Shown: piece by piece, positions 28,200 through 33,580 of the stretch
How positions within the stretch are numbered: position 1 is the stretch's first letter
Layout of the letters: every line of letters starts with the position of its first letter
NCBI GenBank assembly: GCA_020849035.1
Contig: JADLHC010000302.1
Location: forward strand, 1 to 33,580
Direction: 5' to 3'
Source of the DNA: Planctomycetia bacterium
GTDB lineage: Bacteria > Planctomycetota > MHYJ01 > WSZJ01
Length of the DNA: 33,580 bases
Made by a program: the position numbers and the translations under genes
The notes under the pieces: model-generated
Databases searched by the model: none
What the model saw: only the letters and a program-made list of their open reading frames with translations
What the model was told of the DNA's origin: nothing

Positions 28200-28363
28200 A
28201 CTGCGAAAGGGAACCTGCGCTTGCACCGGGGGCCGAAGCGGGGATTTCCGAGAATTGGTGAAAATACTCGCCACGGCAGACGCCGTTGAACGTCGGGCTG
28301 CGGCCGGGCCGCGGGGGATTCCCGCCGCGGGGAGATGGCAACGTCCCGGGATCCGCGTGGTAC

Positions 28364-28404
28364 AAAAAAAAGCGGAGCCGGCGCCCGCCACAGACGCCGA
28401 CTCC
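28364..28404 (-). terminator. Intrinsic (rho-independent) terminator
   Basis: Minus strand GGAGTCGGCG-N11-CGCCGGCTCC-GC-TTTTTTTT: 10-bp stem with one G-U wobble, followed by eight U. Confidence 0.8.
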
Positions 28405-28476
28405 TTGTGCGGCCGTGGTCTACACACCGCAGCCGCTGCTTTTCTTATTCGATTGTCACAGTCGTGTCCGACGACC
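28364..28476 (-). ncRNA. Putative sigma54-dependent small RNA (about 113 nt) ending in an intrinsic terminator
   Basis: Minus-strand sigma54-like promoter at 28488-28502; 5' hairpin GTCGT-CGGAC-ACGAC; A-rich AAUAAGAAAAGC linker; second hairpin GCGGC...GCCGC; terminator stem plus U8. No ATG in the transcript. Confidence 0.6.
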
Positions 28477-28487
28477 ACCGGGACTAA

Positions 28488-28502
28488 GCAAAACAAGGGC
28501 CA
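28488..28502 (-). promoter_or_regulatory. sigma54-like promoter of the putative sRNA
   Basis: Minus strand TGGCcCttgttTTGC, close to consensus TGGCACG-N4-TTGC; exact GG-N10-GC. Confidence 0.68.
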
Positions 28503-28622
28503 GCGTGAGTCCCTCTGGGGCGCCGCCGCCGACTGACGGGATCTGCGGGAATCTCCACGGGACCTGCGCGACCTTGCGCGTTCACCCGTATGCGCGTGAG
28601 CTCACGCCGCCCAACGGCCTGG

Positions 28623-28637
28623 CGGCCCCCGTTTTGC
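28623..28637 (+). promoter_or_regulatory. sigma54-like promoter of the first cupredoxin-like lipoprotein
   Basis: cGGCcCccgttTTGC: GG-N10-GC; SD GGAGG and ATG at 28680 follow. Confidence 0.5.
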
Positions 28638-28679
28638 GCCCCCCCCTCGCCGCTCCCCTTGGCTATCATGGAGGTCTCC

Positions 28680-29441
28680 ATGCGCCGGATAACCCTGCTC
28701 GCCCTCGTCGCCGTTATCGCCGGATGCGGCCAGCCCCCGTCCCTCGGCGGCCCCGCCCCGGCCCCCGGAACCCCCGGCGGCGACGCCCTCTGCGACGGAA
28801 GCCCCGAAGGCGCCGTCATCCGCGGCAAGGTCTCCTTCGAAGGAACGCCCCCCGCCTGCGAGACCCGCGTCGTCGAGGGCGATCCCTTCTGCGTCCAGCT
28901 CCACAAGAACGGCATCGTCTACGAGGACGTGAAGGTCAAGGACGGCGCCCTGGCGAACGTCTTCGTCTGGGTGAAGAAAGGCCTCACGGCCAAGTACCCC
29001 GCTCCCAAAGACCCGAAAGTCCTCACGCAGCGCGACTGCCGCTTCGAACCCCGCGTCTTCGGCATCCAGTCCGGCCAGCCGCTCCTCATCCGCAACGAGG
29101 ACGAAACGATGCACAACGTGCACGCGATCCCGAAACTGAACGACGAGTTCAATTTCGCGCAGACGAAGAAGGGCGACGAGCTCACGAAGAAGTTCACGAC
29201 GGCGGAGGTGATGGTGCGGATCAAGTGCGACGCGCACGGGTGGATGGCCGCCTGGGCCGGCGTCGTGAACCACCCGTTCTACGCAGTGACCGGAGAGGAC
29301 GGGACGTTCGAGCTGAAGGGGCTTCCGCCCGGCGAGTACCTGGTCGCGGCGTGGCACGAGCGGTTCGGGCTGAGGGACCAGACGGTGAAGATCGGCGAGA
29401 AGGAGACGAAGACGGCGGACTTCACGTACAAGGCCGAGTAG
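28680..29441 (+). CDS. Cupredoxin-like lipoprotein (carboxypeptidase-regulatory-like C-terminus), paralogue 1
   Basis: Lipobox VIAGC (MRRITLLALVAVIAGCGQ); MHNVHAIP and IKCDAHGWMAAW candidate copper ligands; GEDGTFELKGLPPGEYLVAAWHE domain. Confidence 0.75.
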   Translation: MRRITLLALVAVIAGCGQPPSLGGPAPAPGTPGGDALCDGSPEGAVIRGKVSFEGTPPACETRVVEGDPFCVQLHKNGIVYEDVKVKDGALANVFVWVKKGLTAKYPAPKDPKVLTQRDCRFEPRVFGIQSGQPLLIRNEDETMHNVHAIPKLNDEFNFAQTKKGDELTKKFTTAEVMVRIKCDAHGWMAAWAGVVNHPFYAVTGEDGTFELKGLPPGEYLVAAWHERFGLRDQTVKIGEKETKTADFTYKAE

Positions 29442-29547
29442 GCCGCGCCCTCCCCGATCCCCGCGCCCCGTGGTAATCTCGCGGCCCTGCCGCGCCCCCC
29501 GGGGCGCCGTCGTTTCCAGGTGTTCCCTCTCGAGGAGGACCGTACGC

Positions 29548-30336
29548 ATGCTTCGTTTCGCCACGCCCGCCGTCCTGGCCGTCGTTTCCATCCTCTGCGC
29601 CGGTTGCGGGGACAGCAAGAAGGGCGGGGGGCCGACGGGCGGGACCGGGAAGGACTCCGAGCCCGCGCCGGCGGGACCGGCGAAGAAGGCCGACCTCGAG
29701 AACGGGGCGATCGTGAAGGGCGTGATCCGGTTCGAGGGGACGCCGCCGCAGGACAAGGCGCTTCAGATCGACGGCGACGACTTCTGCCGCAAGCAGCACG
29801 GCGAGGGGATGAAGTCGGAGTACTACCTGGTGAAGGACGGGAAGGTCGCGAACTGTCTCGTCTACATCAAGGACGGGCTGCAGGGGCGGTATGAGGCGAT
29901 CGCCGGGAACCCCGAGCTTGACCAGAAAGGCTGCCGGTACGATCCCCACGTCCTCGGGATGGTGGCGGGGCAGGCGCTGCTGATCAAGAGCAGCGACGCG
30001 ACCGGCCACAACGTGCATGCGATCCCGAAGAAGAACGACGAATTCAACATCATGCTCACGAAGGCGGGGGACCAGATCACCCACGCTTTCCGGAGCGCGG
30101 AGATCGTGCCCTTCAAGTGCGACATCCACAACTGGATGAGCGCGTGGGTGGGCGTGTTCAACCATCCGTTCTTTGCCGTGACCGGCGAGGACGGCGCGTT
30201 CGAGATCAGGGGCATCCCGCCGGGGAAGTACACGCTCGAGGTCTGGCACGAGAAGTTCAGGGTGCAGCGGGTCGAGGTGGAGGTGAAGGAGAAGGAGACG
30301 AAGTCGGTCGAGTTCCCCGCGTACAAGGCCGAGTAG
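29548..30336 (+). CDS. Cupredoxin-like lipoprotein, paralogue 2
   Basis: Lipobox ILCAGC; GHNVHAIPKKNDEFN and FKCDIHNWMSAWVGVFNHPFFAVTGEDGAFEIRGIPPGKYTLEVWHEKF, colinear with the preceding gene. Confidence 0.75.
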   Translation: MLRFATPAVLAVVSILCAGCGDSKKGGGPTGGTGKDSEPAPAGPAKKADLENGAIVKGVIRFEGTPPQDKALQIDGDDFCRKQHGEGMKSEYYLVKDGKVANCLVYIKDGLQGRYEAIAGNPELDQKGCRYDPHVLGMVAGQALLIKSSDATGHNVHAIPKKNDEFNIMLTKAGDQITHAFRSAEIVPFKCDIHNWMSAWVGVFNHPFFAVTGEDGAFEIRGIPPGKYTLEVWHEKFRVQRVEVEVKEKETKSVEFPAYKAE

Positions 30337-30351
30337 ACGCCGGGAGGGCGC

Positions 30352-31188
30352 ATGCGCCGGGGCGAGAGGGGGGCGGCGGGCGGCCTGGTGCTGGCGCTGT
30401 TCCTCGCGGCGATCGCCGTGGCGGTCGTGGCGCTGTGGTTCTGGCGCGGCTGGCTTCCGCCGCAGGCGAGCGAGCAGGCGCGCGGCGTGGACCGCGTGAT
30501 CTCGTACATCGCGGCGGCCGCAGGGCTGATCCTCGTCGGCGGGCATTTCGTCCTCGCGCGATTCGTCCTGGCGTCGCGCCGCGAAGGCGGCCCCGCGTAC
30601 CGGCCGGCGGGAAGGCGCGCGGAACTGCTGCTCTCGGTGATCCCGGTGGCGGTCATGGTCGCGGTGACGGAGGTCGGCACGATGGTGCTGGGGGCGCCGG
30701 TGTGGAAGGACGTGCACACGCGGCAGCCGGGGGACCTCGAGGTGGAGATCACCGGGATGCAGTACGAGTGGCTCGCCCGCTATCCCGGCGGGGACGGGCA
30801 GTGGGGGAGGCGCGACATCGAGGAGTTCGACGGCGCCATCAATCCGCTCGCGCTCGATCCGCGGGACCGCGCGGGAAAGGACGACATCGTCTCCCGCGGC
30901 GTGATCGTGCTGCCGGCGGGACGCGGGGTCTGGTTCAGCATCCGGTCGTGGGACGTCCTGCACGGCTTCAACGTCCCCGCCTTCCGCCTCAAACAGGACG
31001 CCGTGCCCGGCATGGTGACGCACCTGCGGCTGGTCCCGTCCGCCCCCACGCCGCCCGGCGCGCCGCTCGAAGTCGCCTGCGCCGAACTCTGCAGTTCCGG
31101 GCACTACCGCATGAAGGCGAAGGTGATCGTCCTGTCGCCGGAGGATTACGCGAAGTGGCTCGAGACGGCTCCCCGGTTCGGCGATTAG
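30352..31188 (+). CDS. coxB: Cytochrome c oxidase subunit II (CuA)
   Basis: Two N-terminal TM segments; EITGMQYEW; DVLHGFNVPAFRLKQDAVPG; CuA motif CAELCSSGHYRM (Cx3Cx3Hx2M). No CxxCH heme c site. Confidence 0.92.
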   Translation: MRRGERGAAGGLVLALFLAAIAVAVVALWFWRGWLPPQASEQARGVDRVISYIAAAAGLILVGGHFVLARFVLASRREGGPAYRPAGRRAELLLSVIPVAVMVAVTEVGTMVLGAPVWKDVHTRQPGDLEVEITGMQYEWLARYPGGDGQWGRRDIEEFDGAINPLALDPRDRAGKDDIVSRGVIVLPAGRGVWFSIRSWDVLHGFNVPAFRLKQDAVPGMVTHLRLVPSAPTPPGAPLEVACAELCSSGHYRMKAKVIVLSPEDYAKWLETAPRFGD

Positions 31189-31198
31189 GAGCAGTCGC

Positions 31199-32890
31199 GT
31201 GAGCGCCGACGCCGGGCCCCGCGGGTTTCTCCGCCGCTTCGTGTTCTGCTCCGACCACAAGGCGATCGGCGTGCAGTACCTCGTGCTGGCGATGGCGATG
31301 AGCGTGGTCGGTGTCGGGCTGTCGTTCTGGTTCCGCGCGCAGCTGGCATGGCCGGGGGCGCAGATCATGACGCCGGAGCAGTACGTGATGGCGGTGACGA
31401 TGCACGGCACGATCATGATCTTCTTCGTCGTGTCGGCGGCGCTCTGGAGCGGGCTGGGAAGCCTCGTCGTGCCGCTGCAGGTCGGCGCGCGCGGCATGGC
31501 GTTTCCCGTGCTGGGGCCGGTCGGCTTCTGGACGAACGTCGCGGGCGCCGCGGTGATGGTCGCGTCGTTCTTCGTCGAGGGCGGCGCCTCCGCCGGGGGA
31601 TGGACCGCCTATCCGCCGCTGAGCGCGCTCCGCAACTCCGGCGCGGGCGCGCTCTGGGGCACAACACTGTGGATCCTCGGCATGGCGCTGTTCATCGTCT
31701 CGTTCACGATGGGCGCCCTCAACGTCGTCGCCACCGTCCTCAACGGGCGAACGCGCGGGCTCACCCTCATGCGGCTGCCGCTGGCGACCTGGACCTGGCT
31801 CGTCTCCGCCGTGCTCGGCCTGTTCAGCTTCCCGGCCCTCACCGCCGCGGCGATCCTCCTCCTGCTCGACCGCCACGCCGGCACGTCCTTCTTCCTGCCC
31901 TCCGGACTCCTCGTCAGCGGCCGGCCGATGCCCAACGCCGGCGGCGCGCCGCTCCTCTTCCAGCACCTCTTCTGGTTCCTTGGTCACCCCGAGGTCTACG
32001 TCCTCGTCCTCCCAGCGGTCGGCATCGCCTTCGACGTCCTCGCCGCCTTCGGGCGCCGCCCCGTCCACGGGTACCGCACCACCGTGTGGGCCCTCCTCGC
32101 CATCGCCCTCCTCGGCATGCTCGTCTGGGGCCACCACATGTTCGTCTCCGGCATGAACCCCTTCCTCGGAACCGCCTTCTCCGTCACCACCCTCCTCATC
32201 ACCGCGCCGTTCGCCCTGCTCGGCGTCAACCTCCTCGCCTCCCTCTGGCGCAGCCGCATCCGCTTCTCCACCCCCATGATGTTCGCCCTCGCCCTCATCT
32301 CCGCCGTCGGCGCCGGCGGCGTCGGCGGGCTCTTCCTCGCCACCTCCGCGGCAAACCTCCACCTCCACGACACCTACTTCGTCGTCGGGCACTTCCACCT
32401 CATGATCGGCGTCGTCACCCTCATGGGCACCTTCGCCGGCGTCTACTACTGGTTCCCCAAAATGTTCGGCCGCACCATGAACGAAACGCTCGGCCGCATC
32501 CATTTCTGGCCCACCGTCTCAGGCGCATTCGCCGTCTTCGTCCTCCACCACTTCCAGGGCCTCGGCGGCCTCACCCGCCGCTACTACGAGCACACCCAGG
32601 ACGTCTTCCAGGGCCCCGCCTCCCTCCACCCCGCCGTCACCCTCCTCGCCTACGTCGCCGGCGCCGCCCAGCTCGTCTTCCTCGTCAACTTCGCCTGGAG
32701 CGCCTTCGCGGGGCCGAAGGCGGGGGGGAATCCGTGGGAAGCGACGACGCTGGAGTGGACGACGGCGTCGCCGCCGGGGCGGGGGAACTGGGAGGGGGAG
32801 CTGCCGGAGGTGGTCGGGGAGCCGTACGGGTACGCGGAGGGGCCGGACGGCACGGGGTTCCGCATGCAGAACGCGGAGGGCGGGCGATGA
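31199..32890 (+). CDS. coxA: Heme-copper oxidase subunit I with non-canonical proton-channel positions
   Basis: FCSDHKAIGVQYLVLAMAMS, TMHGTIMIFF, WTAYPPLS, FWFLGHPEVYVLVLP, VWGHHMFVSGMNP, HDTYFVVGHFHLMIG, YYWFPKMFGR. GTG start. Confidence 0.93.
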   Translation: MSADAGPRGFLRRFVFCSDHKAIGVQYLVLAMAMSVVGVGLSFWFRAQLAWPGAQIMTPEQYVMAVTMHGTIMIFFVVSAALWSGLGSLVVPLQVGARGMAFPVLGPVGFWTNVAGAAVMVASFFVEGGASAGGWTAYPPLSALRNSGAGALWGTTLWILGMALFIVSFTMGALNVVATVLNGRTRGLTLMRLPLATWTWLVSAVLGLFSFPALTAAAILLLLDRHAGTSFFLPSGLLVSGRPMPNAGGAPLLFQHLFWFLGHPEVYVLVLPAVGIAFDVLAAFGRRPVHGYRTTVWALLAIALLGMLVWGHHMFVSGMNPFLGTAFSVTTLLITAPFALLGVNLLASLWRSRIRFSTPMMFALALISAVGAGGVGGLFLATSAANLHLHDTYFVVGHFHLMIGVVTLMGTFAGVYYWFPKMFGRTMNETLGRIHFWPTVSGAFAVFVLHHFQGLGGLTRRYYEHTQDVFQGPASLHPAVTLLAYVAGAAQLVFLVNFAWSAFAGPKAGGNPWEATTLEWTTASPPGRGNWEGELPEVVGEPYGYAEGPDGTGFRMQNAEGGR

Positions 32891-33423
32891 CGGCGGCGGT
32901 GAAGCGGCTGGAGCAGGCGGAGCGGCGCCGCGCGTCGCTTCAGACGCTCGCGTACCTCCTGGTCGCTGGGATGGCGATGCTGTTCGCGAGCCTGACGGCG
33001 GCATACCTCGTGCGCCGGCATGGAGCGGACTGGGAGCGCGTGCGCCTGTCGCCGGCCGTGTGGGTGAACGCCGGCGTGCTGGCGGCGGCGGGGGCGGCGC
33101 TGGAGTGGGGGAAGCGGCGCGGCGCGGGGTCGCGGCGCCGGTGGATCGGGGCTTCGCTGGGGCTGGCGGTCGTGTTCCTGGCGGGGCAGGCGGGGGCGTG
33201 GCGGGAGCTGGCGGCGGCGGGGGTGTCGCCGCAGACGCACCCGCACGCGGCTTTCTTCGCGGTGTTCGCGGCCGTGCACGCCGCGCACGTGGCCGCGGGG
33301 GCCGTCGCCCTCGCGTGCGCACTTCCGCACCCGCGCCCGCTCGCGCTCGGGTTGTGCGCGGTCTGGTGGCACGCGGCGGCCGCGGCGTGGGCGTGGTCGG
33401 CCGTGCTGCTCTCGTGGTTCTAG
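32887..33423 (+). CDS. coxC: Cytochrome c oxidase subunit III-like membrane protein
   Basis: 178 aa, five hydrophobic segments; THPHAAFFAVFAAVHAAHVAAGAVAL resembles the subunit III TXXHxxHVxxG signature. ATGA overlap with the coxA stop. Confidence 0.75.
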   Translation: MTAAVKRLEQAERRRASLQTLAYLLVAGMAMLFASLTAAYLVRRHGADWERVRLSPAVWVNAGVLAAAGAALEWGKRRGAGSRRRWIGASLGLAVVFLAGQAGAWRELAAAGVSPQTHPHAAFFAVFAAVHAAHVAAGAVALACALPHPRPLALGLCAVWWHAAAAAWAWSAVLLSWF

Positions 33424-33458
33424 GCCGGGCCGCGATTGCGGTAGGATCCGGAGCGATG

Positions 33459-33580
33459 GTGCGTCCCGAAACCGATCGAGTCGGAAACGACACGATCCGC
33501 CGCTGTGCCAAGCTAGCGGGTGAAAGTCCCGCCGCGGAAAGCGCCGGTGCGCCGCGTAGCAGGCTCCGGTCGGAGGAAGA
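33459..33580 (+). mobile_element. Possible 5' end of a group II intron (truncated by window edge)
   Basis: Starts GTGCG (group II 5' consensus GUGYG) and contains GTGCCAAGCTAGCGGGTGAAAGTCCCGC, a domain I-like hairpin common in bacterial group II introns. No ORF across it. Confidence 0.55.

Noticed and set aside
26319-28496. 725-aa minus-strand ORF
   Set aside because: Frame shadow of the GAF-PAS kinase gene; Arg/Pro-rich with no domain pattern, and it would run through the intrinsic terminator.
28364-28502. Putative sRNA as tmRNA, RNase P, SRP or 6S RNA
   Set aside because: None of the conserved motifs I know for those RNAs (tRNA-like ends, RNase P CRs, SRP GGAAG domain) were seen; kept as an unclassified sRNA.
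29422-32503. 691-aa (29422..31497) and 504-aa (30989..32503) minus-strand ORFs
   Set aside because: Antisense shadows of the lipoprotein, coxB and coxA genes with biased composition.
33459-33580. Cobalamin riboswitch at the window end
   Set aside because: The GTGAAAGTCCCGC hairpin and GTGCG start fit a group II intron better, and the B12-box was not identifiable.

Overview
High-GC bacterial chromosomal window, dense in genes, taxon not determined. Left to right:
(1) A pst phosphate-uptake operon on the minus strand (pstS-pstC-pstA-pstB). PstC and PstA both carry large inserted extracytoplasmic domains.
(2) A DUF2238-like membrane protein, divergent from an acetyl-CoA hydrolase/transferase-GNAT fusion.
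(3) Housekeeping genes: cysS, ispF, ispD, rlmN. Nearby are two tandem alginate-export-like outer-membrane proteins and a GGDEF protein.
(4) A regulatory/stress island at about 17.4-28.5 kb: NtrC-family sigma54 activator, formate/nitrite channel, globin-coupled histidine kinase, three tandem-domain universal stress proteins, a divergent GroEL, MobB and a GAF-PAS histidine kinase.
(5) A terminal-oxidase cluster: two cupredoxin-like lipoproteins followed by coxB-coxA-coxC. Window-edge sequence resembles the 5' end of a group II intron.
Main observations: (a) at least seven promoter regions in the island carry sigma54-like -24/-12 elements with the GG-N10-GC spacing, most with GGC...TTGC. (b) One of these faces a strong orphan intrinsic terminator about 110 nt downstream and has no ORF, so it looks like a sigma54-dependent small RNA. 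(c) The oxidase subunit I keeps all heme/CuB ligands and the HPEVY motif, but the key D-channel and K-channel residues are replaced. Everything comes from reading the sequence and supplied translations. No searches or folding programs were run.
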